A DNA stretch of 64,000 nt from Acidianus ambivalens (GCF_009729015.1 NZ_CP045482.1:124001-188000), one strand, 5' to 3'. Counted from the first letter of the stretch, positions 56,097 through 64,000 are shown. Notes: generated by a model from the sequence alone, not told the origin. Program-made: numbers and translations.

Positions 56097-57088
56097 ACTA
56101 TTTTTTTGATGAAGATAAGGTAGTAGAGGAAATAAAAAAGAGGAATGCAAAAAAAGTTTTATTACAATTTCCTGAAGGTTTAAGATATTTTTCTACAGAA
56201 ATTGTTTCTAAGTTAGAAGATAAAATAAAGGACGTAGAATTTATAATATCCGGAGAACCAAGTTGGGGAGCTTGCGACATAGCTGAAGACGAAGCACAAA
56301 TACTCGGCGTAGATTTAATAATACATTTTGGTCACACGCCTTACACCTGGTATTATCCTAAATTTCCCACAGTATTCATACCAACAGAAAGTAACCTAAA
56401 GATTGAAGAAAAAGTGATAGACGAGACGAAAGAGTTAGCAAAAAAATATAACCCAAGGAAAATATCGCTTTCAGCAACTATTCAGCACGCAAAACTTTTG
56501 CCAGAATTAAAAGAACATTTCACAGAATTTGAAGTAGAAATAGGAAAGCCTTCTAATCCCTTCATGTTAGACGGTCAAATATTGGGTTGCGATTATAAGG
56601 CAATACCCTTAGACGTAGATCTGCATATTAACATCTCTGGCGGAAAATTCCACGCATTAGGAATAGGACTATACACTGGTAAGCCTGTAATAAATATTGA
56701 CCCCTATTCTAAAAGAGCCGAAGACTTAACTAATGAAGTTAACAAAATCCTGAAAATTAGATATTCTAAAATAATGCAAGCATTGGATGCAAAGACCTGG
56801 GTTATAATTCAAGGAATTAAAGTAGGGCAAAATAGACCTTTAATGGTAAAATACCTTGAAAAGAAGTTAAAAGAAAAAGGGTACAAAGTTTACGTCATAA
56901 GTAACAAGGTACTTAACGTGGACACTTTAAGGAATATCGATAGGAGTTATATAGACGCATATGTAGTAACTTCGTGCCCAAGACTTCCTACCGACGATTT
57001 ATATAACTTTGAAAAACCAGTATTAACTCCAGGAGAGGCTAGAATGGTTATAAATAATAAGTTAGAACCATATATTTTCCCTTGGTAA
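56093..57088 (+). CDS. dph2: Diphthamide biosynthesis protein Dph2
   Basis: 331-aa radical-SAM-type enzyme that transfers the aminocarboxypropyl group of SAM to His of elongation factor 2. The three cluster cysteines lie in GACDIAED, LGCDYKA and TSCPRLPTDD, as in archaeal Dph2. GTG start in a GTGA overlap with L10e, linking EF-2 modification with the ribosome gene. Confidence 0.94.
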   Translation: MNYFFDEDKVVEEIKKRNAKKVLLQFPEGLRYFSTEIVSKLEDKIKDVEFIISGEPSWGACDIAEDEAQILGVDLIIHFGHTPYTWYYPKFPTVFIPTESNLKIEEKVIDETKELAKKYNPRKISLSATIQHAKLLPELKEHFTEFEVEIGKPSNPFMLDGQILGCDYKAIPLDVDLHINISGGKFHALGIGLYTGKPVINIDPYSKRAEDLTNEVNKILKIRYSKIMQALDAKTWVIIQGIKVGQNRPLMVKYLEKKLKEKGYKVYVISNKVLNVDTLRNIDRSYIDAYVVTSCPRLPTDDLYNFEKPVLTPGEARMVINNKLEPYIFPW

Positions 57089-57093
57089 TTGAA

Positions 57094-57660
57094 ATGAAAG
57101 GCCAAGGAGAGATAACTTTCCCCGGAGATTTACTGGGAGTAATCGAAGAATTTTCTCCTGGAGAAGGATCTTATGAAGAAGACGGAAATGTTAGGTCTTC
57201 GACTATAGGAAAAGTATTTTATGACATGATCAACAGAAGAAGCAACGTTCTTTCTCCTAAAAAATCTATTATGGTAACTTTAAGGAAGGCTAAATACGTT
57301 TACGGTATAGTAAATCTAATAAAGGAAGACGTAGCCAACGTTGATATTGTAAGCATAGAAGAGAAATTCATAACACCAATTTCTGGACTTTTACACATCT
57401 CTCAAATAAGTAATAAAAGGTTAAACTCTATATTAGAAGCAATCAGAGTTGGAGACGTGATAAAAGCTAAACCTTTGACATTTACTCCCCCAATTAGTTT
57501 AACCATAAAACAAAAAGATCTAGGAGTAATCTTTGCCCAATGTTCAATTTGCGGGCATATGATGATCAAATTAGATGAGGAACATTTAAAATGTGTATAT
57601 TGCGGTAATGTAGAACAGAGAAAAGTAGGAAATTACGTGGTGAAAAAATATGCAAATTAA
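57094..57660 (+). CDS. csl4: Exosome RNA-binding subunit Csl4
   Basis: 188 aa: N-terminal domain (GEITFPGDLLGVIEEFSPGEG), central S1 domain (PISGLLHISQIS...IRVGDVIKAKPL) and a C-terminal zinc ribbon (CSICGHMM, CVYCGN). It recruits RNA and DnaG to the archaeal exosome. ATG 57094 is chosen over TTG 57082, which would fall in the dph2 stop region. Confidence 0.94.
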   Translation: MKGQGEITFPGDLLGVIEEFSPGEGSYEEDGNVRSSTIGKVFYDMINRRSNVLSPKKSIMVTLRKAKYVYGIVNLIKEDVANVDIVSIEEKFITPISGLLHISQISNKRLNSILEAIRVGDVIKAKPLTFTPPISLTIKQKDLGVIFAQCSICGHMMIKLDEEHLKCVYCGNVEQRKVGNYVVKKYAN

Positions 57661-57925
57661 GATATTAAAATCTAATGATACATATGCTGAAATAGAAATT
57701 GAGGGAGAAGAGCATACTCTAGGAAATCTTTTAGCCGGAAGTTTAAGGAAAGTTGAAGGAGTTATTTATGCTTCATATTATCAACCTCATCCATTAGTCA
57801 ATTCAATAGTATTAAAAGTAATGACTAATGGAGAAATTAAGCCCATGGATGCAATTAAAAAGGCTATAGAAATTGCAGAAAATTACGCAAATAAATATCT
57901 CGAGGAAATAAAGAAAATTGAATAA
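57650..57925 (+). CDS. rpoL: DNA-directed RNA polymerase subunit L
   Basis: 91 aa, the Rpb11/alpha-like assembly subunit. The signature EGEEHTLGNLLAGSLRKVEGVIYASYYQPHPL is unmistakable. It overlaps csl4 by 11 nt and the next small gene by 8 nt. Confidence 0.96.
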   Translation: MQIKILKSNDTYAEIEIEGEEHTLGNLLAGSLRKVEGVIYASYYQPHPLVNSIVLKVMTNGEIKPMDAIKKAIEIAENYANKYLEEIKKIE

Positions 57926-58166
57926 AAAAGAAAGAAGAATAGCAGTGCTAGTTGAAGGTAAAGAAATAAGTGCTATCTGCGTTTTTAGAGGACAATTTCT
58001 GGAGCATCTTTTTTTAGGTAAGAGTAAAGAGGAAGTTCTTTCACAATTTAATAATTCTTCTGTAAGTAAGGAGATTACGAGCACTTCAGCCTCAAATGAC
58101 CTTGAAGAAATATGTAGATTTATAGTAGAGAAGATATCGCAAAAAATAAATAAAGTAAATTCTTAG
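57918..58166 (+). CDS. Unrecognised small protein between rpoL and tfs
   Basis: 82 aa with TTG start overlapping rpoL by 8 nt; GTG in the tenth codon is an alternative. There is a strand-rich N-terminus (RRIAVLVEGKEISAICVFRGQFLEHLFLG), then a serine/threonine-rich linker and a helix. No motif is recognised. The tight spacing suggests it is translated with rpoL. Confidence 0.65.
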   Translation: MNKKERRIAVLVEGKEISAICVFRGQFLEHLFLGKSKEEVLSQFNNSSVSKEITSTSASNDLEEICRFIVEKISQKINKVNS

Positions 58167-58192
58167 TTTAATGTATTGCCGGGCGATAGTTC

Positions 58193-58522
58193 ATGAAGTT
58201 CTGTCCTAAATGTCATTCAATGATGGTACCTAGAAAAATTAATGGTAAAAATGTATATAAATGTCTAAAATGCGGTTATGAGGAAGAAGTTAAGTCCTCT
58301 GAAGTAATAACTACAAAGATAAAACACTCTGAAACAGAAAAAACCCTCGTTTTAGAGGAAGAAATGCCACAAGGAGCTCAGAAAATTAAAGGAGTAATAT
58401 GCCCTAACTGTAAGAATGACGAAGCGTACTTCTGGATCTTACAAACTAGAGCAGCGGACGAGCCAGCAACTAGGTTTTATAAGTGCACTAAGTGCGGTAA
58501 GGTTTGGAGAGAATACGAGTAA
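58193..58522 (+). CDS. tfs: Transcription factor S (TFIIS-like cleavage factor)
   Basis: 109 aa with two zinc ribbons: N-terminal CPKCHSMM/CLKCGY and C-terminal CPNCKNDEA/CTKCGKVW. The loop QTRAADEPATRFYKC carries the acidic DE pair that stimulates RNA cleavage by backtracked polymerase. It completes the csl4-rpoL-tfs transcription cluster. Confidence 0.95.
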   Translation: MKFCPKCHSMMVPRKINGKNVYKCLKCGYEEEVKSSEVITTKIKHSETEKTLVLEEEMPQGAQKIKGVICPNCKNDEAYFWILQTRAADEPATRFYKCTKCGKVWREYE

Positions 58523-58569
58523 AAAAGTAAACGTAAATCTTATTTTATTCTTTAGATAATGCTGATAAT

Positions 58570-58646
<77 letters not shown>

Positions 58647-58696
58647 CCACAATTATTACTAAAGAAAAAATAATTGTATTCTAATTTACATACACT

Positions 58697-60106
58697 TCAT
58701 TCAAACTCAGCACAGTTTTGCACTTCTTTCACTAACTCATCATAAGTTATCTCAGGGTATTCCAAGATTATCTCCCTTGCACACTCCTCAACCCTAGTTT
58801 TAAACTCCCACCACTGATCATAAACGTACCTATTAGTTATTGAAGGAGGCTTACCAGCCAATTCATCAACAACCTTATTATACAACTCATTCAACTCCCT
58901 AGCCTTAACCCCAGCCTCTTTCAAACCATCATCATAAGACTCGAGCCAATCAACCGTAAGCGCTGCAGCAATAGCAATAAACTCAGGAAATACAGTTGAC
59001 AAATCAGCAATAGCCTTCTTAAACCTCTTACCAGCCTCAAATAATTTACTCAAAGAATCATAAAATCCCATTGTCTTACTCCACTCAATTATTGCAGAAG
59101 TTGTTAAATCGGAAGGAGGCTGAGCAATAGTCAAATAAATTAATTGAACATTATTAACAGTCATCGAAGAAATGCTCATTATTAAACCCGCAAGACCAAA
59201 AGTAGAACAAGAATTACCACAAGGCAGTGTAGCATAAACTGGAGCACCAATATCAATATCATTAAACTTAATATAATCCAAGAAAGAAGATTTACAATAA
59301 TGCTTAGGCATGATTTTCTCACAGCAAGATGAAACGTCAGAAGTCACAGTATCAAAAGTAAAACCAGGGTAAATTTGCAAACCATGACTCTTTGCAACTA
59401 AAGGATTAGTACCCAATGCTAAATAAACATAAGGATAAATATCAGAAGCTGGACGCATAACATCATTCTCTGCCGCTATAGAAAGATAATAATGGCCATA
59501 GCTTGAATATGTTAAACTAGCTTTTCTACCTTCTATTAAATCTTCCGTATACCTTAGGATATTTGGTGCGTTGCTAAATATTGATAATATTCCTCCTTGG
59601 AATTCTCCTAAGTAATTCCAGAATATTCCGAAAGATCCTTGACAATCCTTGAATAATACTGGATTATACCACACTGGCGGAACCTTCTCCTTATATAAAG
59701 GAACTACTCCTAACCCTCCCTTATTCACAAAATCGTCAATTATTCCCCTATTTAACTTACCTTGAGAAGAAGCCTTGCTACCGCCTTGGTAAACTATTAA
59801 TTGGTCATGGCCCCAATAGGGAGAAATTCCACCAATGTAAAACCAATCTCCGGTATCACTAGTTTTAACAACAATCCCCTGCCTAAAGATTTTCTCCGGG
59901 GAACTTGATGCATCCTTTAATACGCTCATGCCGGCAGATATTGCAGGATAAATCTCATACCTTTGAAAAGACTCCATGGAATTATACCTTTTCAAACCTT
60001 CTTTAACGCAATTCTCTTGAATGCAATCTAAAGTTATTACACCTTCTAATAACGTCCCTATTATTCCTCCCAAATAACGCAAAGAAGAGGAAGTCTCTAC
60101 GCTCAT
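58697..60106 (-). CDS. Orphan protein of unknown function, cysteine-containing
   Basis: 469 aa. Two or three moderately hydrophobic stretches (LGGIIGTLLEGVITL, STFGLAGLIMSISSM, FIAIAAALTVDW) and scattered cysteine pairs (SSCCEKI, CGNSCSTF), but no signal peptide or known motif. The 3' half of the coding strand is more C-rich than neighbouring genes. A TATA-like AGTATAAAT about 26 bp before the ATG supports expression. It stands alone between tRNA-Arg(UCU) and decayed DNA, which suggests accessory origin. Confidence 0.7.
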   Translation of the reverse strand: MSVETSSSLRYLGGIIGTLLEGVITLDCIQENCVKEGLKRYNSMESFQRYEIYPAISAGMSVLKDASSSPEKIFRQGIVVKTSDTGDWFYIGGISPYWGHDQLIVYQGGSKASSQGKLNRGIIDDFVNKGGLGVVPLYKEKVPPVWYNPVLFKDCQGSFGIFWNYLGEFQGGILSIFSNAPNILRYTEDLIEGRKASLTYSSYGHYYLSIAAENDVMRPASDIYPYVYLALGTNPLVAKSHGLQIYPGFTFDTVTSDVSSCCEKIMPKHYCKSSFLDYIKFNDIDIGAPVYATLPCGNSCSTFGLAGLIMSISSMTVNNVQLIYLTIAQPPSDLTTSAIIEWSKTMGFYDSLSKLFEAGKRFKKAIADLSTVFPEFIAIAAALTVDWLESYDDGLKEAGVKARELNELYNKVVDELAGKPPSITNRYVYDQWWEFKTRVEECAREIILEYPEITYDELVKEVQNCAEFE

Positions 60107-60445
60107 AACGCATTCTCTTTATTCTCACATTTATACTTATTCCAAATAGCCTCTGTTTTATTGAAAGTATGGGTAAACAACAACTAATTCTCTTCTCTAA
60201 CATACTCTATCTTAAACACAAGACATATTAGTATAGTTACATATCTAAATATCTTGCATCTACAAACTGTAAATAATATCTGAGTACACCTTGTCTATTT
60301 GTTGCGACGTATAAAGAGGTTCTGTGTTGATCCATTTTAAGAAATAAGTAGTAAACACGTGTTATTTTTCCAAATCTGCCAATTTGATTAGAATGAGCAT
60401 AAAATTAAGCTCTACTATGAATACAAATTGTGAGAATAGTGTTAG

Positions 60446-60465
60446 ATAATGTTAACAAAACTATG
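60446..60465 (+). repeat. 20-bp direct repeat, left copy
   Basis: ATAATGTTAACAAAACTATG recurs at 61964-61983 with one T-to-C difference. The copies bracket 1.5 kb of decayed DNA and the candidate RNA at 61404-61471. Confidence 0.6.
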
Positions 60466-60520
60466 CAAAAAATAGCCCATAAACTAAATAATTTAATAGA
60501 AACTTGCAGTTAAGGTTTCC

Positions 60521-60692
60521 ATGGAAAGTAAGCTGATACAAATCTTAGAAGGATTATTAAGTGGGTACGAAGAATGAAAAAGTAAAGAAAGGCGATGAAG
60601 AACTAACTAATACTAGTAGGGTAATTTACTTGGACGTTATAAGCATTATGATTTATTCTGCAATAGAAGACCTAAAGTATTTATATCATTAG
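60521..60692 (+). pseudogene. Possible frameshifted small ORF
   Basis: ATG 60521 reads MESKLIQILEGLLSGYEE then stops at 60577. An overlapping frame continues KNEKVKKGDEELTNTSRVIY and on to 60692. Joined by one shift they would make about 57 residues. The family is unknown, and it may be chance in AT-rich DNA. Confidence 0.25.
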
Positions 60693-60745
60693 CAGGAGTT
60701 TAGTAGTATTAACATACTATTTAATATCTTCTCATCTTTTCGTTA

Positions 60746-60898
60746 ATGCTAATAAGAGAACAGTGTTTGCATTATGAGTTATCAGTTAAAGAGCTTAAGT
60801 AAAATGTAGAAGAGGAATTAATGAAGGCCTTAACTGAAGTTGCAGATAATCTGCCAAAGGAAGACGAACTTGTAATAAGCCAACAGGAGAAATCATAA
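60746..60898 (+). pseudogene. Possible small ORF broken by an in-frame stop
   Basis: 51 codons from ATG 60746 with a TAA at 60800. The second part reads NVEEELMKALTEVADNLPKE, of normal protein composition. It overlaps minus-strand remains, so only one of the two can be real. Confidence 0.25.
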
Positions 60899-60909
60899 AG
60901 CGAATTATT

Positions 60910-61098
60910 GAAAGTTAAGCTGTTTATCCTTATTTTCCTCTTCTTGTATTTTCTTACATAAAGGACTTTTCCATGAACTTTCAATATTTCAGTCCTTTCA
61001 AATTCTGCTAGTGCGTCTAAATATTCCTCATATGATATAATCTATTCTATCTTTCATCCATTTTCACGATCTTTTTGCTCCTCAGTTAAGTTATGCAT
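60910..61098 (-). pseudogene. Decayed small protein gene
   Basis: Reading down from ATG 61098 there are two early stops, then ISYEEYLDALAEFERTEILK followed by VHGKVLYVRKYKKRKIRI. This looks like a genuine small basic protein, perhaps an antitoxin-sized regulator. The family is not recognised. Confidence 0.35.
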
Positions 61099-61350
61099 CA
61101 CTATCGTTTTTGAATTCTCTAGTTAAATTTACATCTAATGTATTTTATACAGTGTATGTGGCAGTTCATATCTTGCGATATAATGTAAAATAAGACTCGT
61201 TATATATTGCTTTTATATTACACTAAATTGTATTATTAAAGCATAAAAGTCACATTCCTAATAAGTAAATAATAATTGACAATGCTACCTCATGCCTCTT
61301 ATTGTTCTATGCCTAAACTTCATTCCTAATAACCTTCTCTGCCCGGAATG

Positions 61351-61370
61351 GGAAAAAGATAAGTAAAAAG
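61351..61370 (-). terminator. T-run terminator downstream of the structured RNA
   Basis: On the minus strand two 5-T runs (CTTTTTACTTATCTTTTTCC) lie 35-50 bp beyond the 3' stem of the RNA at 61404-61471. Confidence 0.4.
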
Positions 61371-61403
61371 ACCTAATAGTCTAGAGAGGAATAACAGAAC
61401 TAA

Positions 61404-61471
61404 GGGGGCGGGTTGGCTCACACGATATTCATCACGCTTCAGCGTAGCCTGGCTCATCATGACCCGCTCCC
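61404..61471 (-). ncRNA. Candidate structured RNA with C/D-box-like elements and GC-rich closing stem
   Basis: A 10-bp closing stem (GGGAGCGGGT pairing with ACCCGCCCCC, one G-T) is conspicuous in AT-rich DNA. Inside, on the minus strand, are ATGATGA (C box, 61454-61460), CTGA (D', 61439-61442) 11 nt later, a 3-nt spacer, and GTGATGA (C', 61429-61435). The expected final CTGA is replaced by GTGA (61418-61421) only 7 nt on. A TATA-like CTTTTAAAC is centred exactly 26 bp before the first stem base, and T-runs follow. It is probably a C/D sRNA with a degenerate D box or a related guide/regulatory RNA. Confidence 0.6.
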
Positions 61472-61492
61472 GATTTCTACTTCCTTTAAATA

Positions 61493-61501
61493 GTTTAAAA
61501 G
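61493..61501 (-). promoter_or_regulatory. TATA box of the structured RNA
   Basis: CTTTTAAAC on the minus strand, 26 bp from the predicted 5' end at 61471, with a second TTTAAA just downstream. Confidence 0.5.
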
Positions 61502-61614
61502 GCAATGCCTTACTATCAAAAAATAGTAATTAATGTACATTTATTTCACGAATCCCTTATCTACAGGGAAACCCGATACTTTTTAGAAGTAATTGAAAGA
61601 TAAGAATGATAGAA

Positions 61615-61828
61615 TTAAGTTAAATCTAAAATTAAATTATCCCTCACGTAATCTGGCAAATCTAACTTATTGAAGACTCGTACAAAATGCTAATATGAAA
61701 CTTTATTCTCCTTATTTGAAGTAGTAATAGAGAACGTATTCTTTTTCTTTGATCTGAATTTTATACTCTAACCAATAAAATCTACATATGTATATCAAAT
61801 CCACGACAAAGAGAACAGATATTTTACG
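61615..61828 (-). pseudogene. Possible frameshifted coding remnant downstream of gltB
   Basis: Two open stretches in adjacent frames: one with WLEYKIQIKEKEYVLYYYFK (to a stop at 61712), one with FVRVFNKLDLPDYVRDNLI (to a stop at 61615). The composition looks protein-like, but no family is recognised. The rest of 61500-61985 shows no feature except the right copy of the 20-bp repeat. Confidence 0.25.
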
Positions 61829-61963
61829 TCAGTATTTCCAGAAAGTTTTAGACTTAAATTCAGAAGGTGAATAAATAAAAATTCCTGTTCTAAAACTTCA
61901 TATAAATGAATGGATATTAAGTTGTTAGGAACGCATCCTATTGTTATGATAATAAAGCATTAA

Positions 61964-61983
61964 ATAATGCTAACAAAACTATG
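61964..61983 (+). repeat. 20-bp direct repeat, right copy
   Basis: ATAATGCTAACAAAACTATG, 19 of 20 bases identical to 60446-60465, ending 4 bp from the gltB stop codon. Confidence 0.6.
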
Positions 61984-61987
61984 TTAA

Positions 61988-63958
61988 TTACTTACGTAAA
62001 GAAGACGTTATGACAGTGTATTTTTCTTTAAGCATCTCAACAATGACATCTTTATTTTGATTAGTTTCAATCGCATAATCTCTAGCTACAAGTTCCAATT
62101 CTTTTATTTCGTCTTCTGTGAGTTCTCTATATTCATACGTAGGAATTCCTACCTTTTCCTCAAATAGTTTTTGTGCGTATTTCTTAGCTTCGCCGTTCAA
62201 CTCTTTTATAACTTCTATGTATGGCATTTCTTTTAGCTTATTATATTCCTCTTCAGAGATCATATTGTCTAGAAGTAATGCCTTAAGGAATCTAACCATC
62301 TCTTGTCTACTAGGTTGTAAACCTATTTTTTCTGGGTTAACTTTTCCTCTTATGTAAATTCTGCCACCCACCATTCCAGAGCCAATATAATTGCCTACTG
62401 GCTCGCCTTTAATTCCTAAGCCTAAAACCATTATTACTCCTCCAGCCATGTATTCTCCAAGGTAATCGTCAACCATCCCGCCTATCACTAAATAAGGCCT
62501 CTTATTCATATATTCCCTCATTTGAATTCCGACTCTGTTACCAGCATTGCCTTTGACGTAAATATATCCCCCTTGAAAAGCTTGAGCTAAAACATCCCTT
62601 GCATCGCCATGAATTACAACTTTACCGCCTTGCATTGTATCACAGCAGTCATCTGCTACATTACCGTAAACGTGGAATACGTTATTTTCATTCAAGTTAG
62701 CCATAGCATTTCCTACTACTCCGTATAGGTTTAATCTAAGTCCTGCTTTAGGAAAGCTTATTCCTATATATCTATGCCCTAAAAGATTTATTACTGTTAC
62801 TTCCTTTTTACCAGATTTATTTACAAACTCAATAATTGCCTTATTTACGTCTTTATATCCAAGTCCTCTCGCGTCTATGTCAAATTTCTCTGTGTAAAAT
62901 ATGGGTTTAGAAAATGAGGATATTTTACTAACCTCTCTCCCTGGATTGATCAACCCCTTGAGTAAAGAAGCTATAAAATAATTGCCAGGCTCAAGAGTCC
63001 AAACTTTCGCACTAGGACTAAGCAACCTGATCTGATTTTCCTCGCTGGCAATGTAATAGTAATTTTTGTCTTCTCCTATTATAACTGGCCTAAACTTTGC
63101 CCTATCAGCTATTCCGATCATGAATAAGTCATTCCCAGAGTCGTAGCCTATAATTGCAGTAAATGGACCATCTAGCCTGGCATTTCTATAAATGTAGTCC
63201 TCTTCAACGTTTAGCTTACTAAACCTTCTAGAAGGATTTGACATTATCCTAGTTACTTCTTCTACGCTTAATCCTTCACTTATTAACTCCTCAAATAGGA
63301 ATGCCATAACTTCGCTGTCTGTACCTACAAAACCTCCCCAACCTCTGGACTGTAAAAATTCAACGTTTGCACCAAAGGAGCTTACATCACCATTATGAAC
63401 TATCGCTACATCAAATGCTGAAAATGGATGAGACCAATAAGGATAACTGCCTGGAGAATTAGTTGGCTGTCTAGTGTGAGTTATCCACATATCGCCCTCA
63501 ACTTCATAAATATTATATTGTCTCGCAATATCTGCAGGATAACCTACGCCTTTATACACTTGTAAGGATTTTCCTGCACTGTAAATTCTTCCTTTCTTTC
63601 CATTATTCCATAGAATTTCATTTATATTCCTTACAACTTTTTTAAGAGAAGCTATACTACCTAAGGAAATTTCAAAATCACAATCACATAATTCGCCCAT
63701 ATATTTCTCGTTGAATCCCTTTATTCTAATTCCTTGATCTTCTATTTCTCTCTTTATCTCTTCTCCGTCTCCAAAATAGAAAGCCTTAATATAGTAAGAA
63801 TTGCCTTCCTTAAGGTTAAATACTGCAAATCCAGCCCCTTTATCGCTACCCCTGTATCTTACGAGGTCTATGGCGCTAACGACGTCTTTACCTTTAATTT
63901 TAGGAGCATTTCTTTTCCTTAGTATTCCAAAGACTCCACATCCAGAAGGACTTATCAT
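61988..63958 (-). CDS. Glutamate synthase-like protein: class-II glutaminase plus GXGXG domain
   Basis: 656 aa. Residues about 7-370 are a class-II glutamine amidotransferase with the nucleophile in PSGCGVFGI (Cys7, requiring processing), then THTRQPTNSPGSYPYWSHPF and AIVHNGDVSS. Residues about 385-600 are the beta-helical GXGXG domain (GNAMANLNENN, GNVADDCCDTMQGGKVVIHGDA, GGVIMVLG). The FMN/Fe-S synthase barrel is absent and must come from another subunit, as in split archaeal glutamate synthases. Its ATG overlaps the stop of an upstream gene. Confidence 0.87.
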   Translation of the reverse strand: MISPSGCGVFGILRKRNAPKIKGKDVVSAIDLVRYRGSDKGAGFAVFNLKEGNSYYIKAFYFGDGEEIKREIEDQGIRIKGFNEKYMGELCDCDFEISLGSIASLKKVVRNINEILWNNGKKGRIYSAGKSLQVYKGVGYPADIARQYNIYEVEGDMWITHTRQPTNSPGSYPYWSHPFSAFDVAIVHNGDVSSFGANVEFLQSRGWGGFVGTDSEVMAFLFEELISEGLSVEEVTRIMSNPSRRFSKLNVEEDYIYRNARLDGPFTAIIGYDSGNDLFMIGIADRAKFRPVIIGEDKNYYYIASEENQIRLLSPSAKVWTLEPGNYFIASLLKGLINPGREVSKISSFSKPIFYTEKFDIDARGLGYKDVNKAIIEFVNKSGKKEVTVINLLGHRYIGISFPKAGLRLNLYGVVGNAMANLNENNVFHVYGNVADDCCDTMQGGKVVIHGDARDVLAQAFQGGYIYVKGNAGNRVGIQMREYMNKRPYLVIGGMVDDYLGEYMAGGVIMVLGLGIKGEPVGNYIGSGMVGGRIYIRGKVNPEKIGLQPSRQEMVRFLKALLLDNMISEEEYNKLKEMPYIEVIKELNGEAKKYAQKLFEEKVGIPTYEYRELTEDEIKELELVARDYAIETNQNKDVIVEMLKEKYTVITSSLRK

Positions 63959-64000
63959 AGAGAACCAGCCTGCTTAACTCTTATTCTCCTAGCAATGTAA
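63955..64000 (-). CDS. C-terminal end of a gene running off the window (likely next glutamate synthase subunit)
   Basis: The last 14 codons, YIARRIRVKQAGSL then TGA, are open to the window edge, and the TGA overlaps the ATG of the glutaminase gene (ATGA). The coupling suggests an operon partner such as the ferredoxin/FMN synthase subunit. The fragment is too short to identify. Confidence 0.5.
   Translation of the reverse strand, partial: YIARRIRVKQAGSL

Larger units (their letters stand above)
60107..61403. other. Gene-poor region with apparent gene remains
   Basis: About 1.3 kb without an intact gene. It contains several short stretches that read like protein but are broken by stops or shifts (listed separately) and a 20-bp sequence repeated next to gltB. 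No insertion-sequence ends, inverted terminal repeats or CRISPR repeats were seen. Confidence 0.55.

Noticed and set aside
60772..60984. 70-codon minus-strand ORF
   Set aside because: Only its first 20 or so codons look protein-like, and they belong to a longer frame with earlier stops. The rest is antisense to another broken frame, so it is treated as gene remains.

Overview
The window comes from a thermoacidophilic crenarchaeon of the order Sulfolobales, close to Sulfolobus, Acidianus or Metallosphaera. The genus cannot be fixed from sequence alone. The evidence is an 885-codon family-B DNA polymerase of the Dpo1/PolB1 type next to primase large subunit, an aKMT-type lysine methyltransferase, split transketolase, a Sulfolobus-style A-type ATP synthase operon, AT-rich DNA, GGTG/GAGGTG Shine-Dalgarno motifs mixed with apparently leaderless genes, and a relic of an SSV-type integrase in a tRNA gene.

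Layout. 0-3.4 kb (minus): pdxT-pdxS, ribosomal protein S26e and proS. 3.4-10.9 kb: the A-type ATP synthase, with F-E-A-B-D-small stalk protein-K on the minus strand and subunit I divergent. 10.9-18.1 kb: metG, priL, a phosphatidyl-type transferase probably making archaetidylinositol phosphate, a small-protein/aKMT/acidic-tail operon, and PolB1. 18.1-18.6 kb: tRNA-Arg(UCG) carrying a decayed integrated element (int(N), a degenerate att copy and an int(C) stub). 19.0-21.2 kb: a large membrane-anchored extracellular protein built from duplicated domains. 21.3 kb: a C/D box sRNA facing inositol-1-phosphate synthase. 22.4-31.6 kb: an eleven-subunit-style complex I operon without nuoB and without E/F/G, in which NuoM and NuoL are fused. 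31.7-41.5 kb: thyX, thioredoxin-like proteins, a sugar nucleotidyltransferase, Fe-superoxide dismutase, a membrane/coiled-coil protein behind a 25-bp palindrome, XPD helicase, and a small gene with no canonical start codon. 41.5-43.2 kb: thiC overlapping a Rieske protein. 43.2-52.4 kb (minus): ten overlapping genes covering transketolase, DAHP synthase and the complete shikimate pathway to chorismate plus chorismate mutase/prephenate dehydrogenase. 52.5-58.6 kb (plus): an E1-like enzyme, a flippase-like membrane protein, a DHH-like protein, then Pcc1, L10e, Dph2, Csl4, RpoL, TFS and tRNA-Arg(UCU). 58.7-62.0 kb: an orphan gene and about 1.9 kb of gene-poor, decayed DNA holding a strongly structured candidate RNA. 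62.0-64.0 kb: a glutamate-synthase-type glutaminase/GXGXG protein.

How it fits together. Most of the window is core chromosome in tight, often overlapping operons: energy conservation (complex I plus ATP synthase), replication/repair (PriL, PolB1, XPD), translation and transcription (S26e, L10e, ProRS, MetRS, Dph2, RpoL, TFS, Csl4), and cofactor/aromatic biosynthesis. Inositol-phosphate synthase and the CDP-alcohol transferase plausibly act in sequence to make inositol lipids. Accessory character is confined to the tRNA-Arg(UCG) scar at 18.1-18.6 kb, perhaps the surface protein beside it, and the 58.7-62.0 kb interval. The findings I rate highest are the integrase scar, the ACG-initiated small gene at 41.2-41.5 kb, and the structured RNA at 61.4 kb. 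None of these appears as an ordinary ORF.
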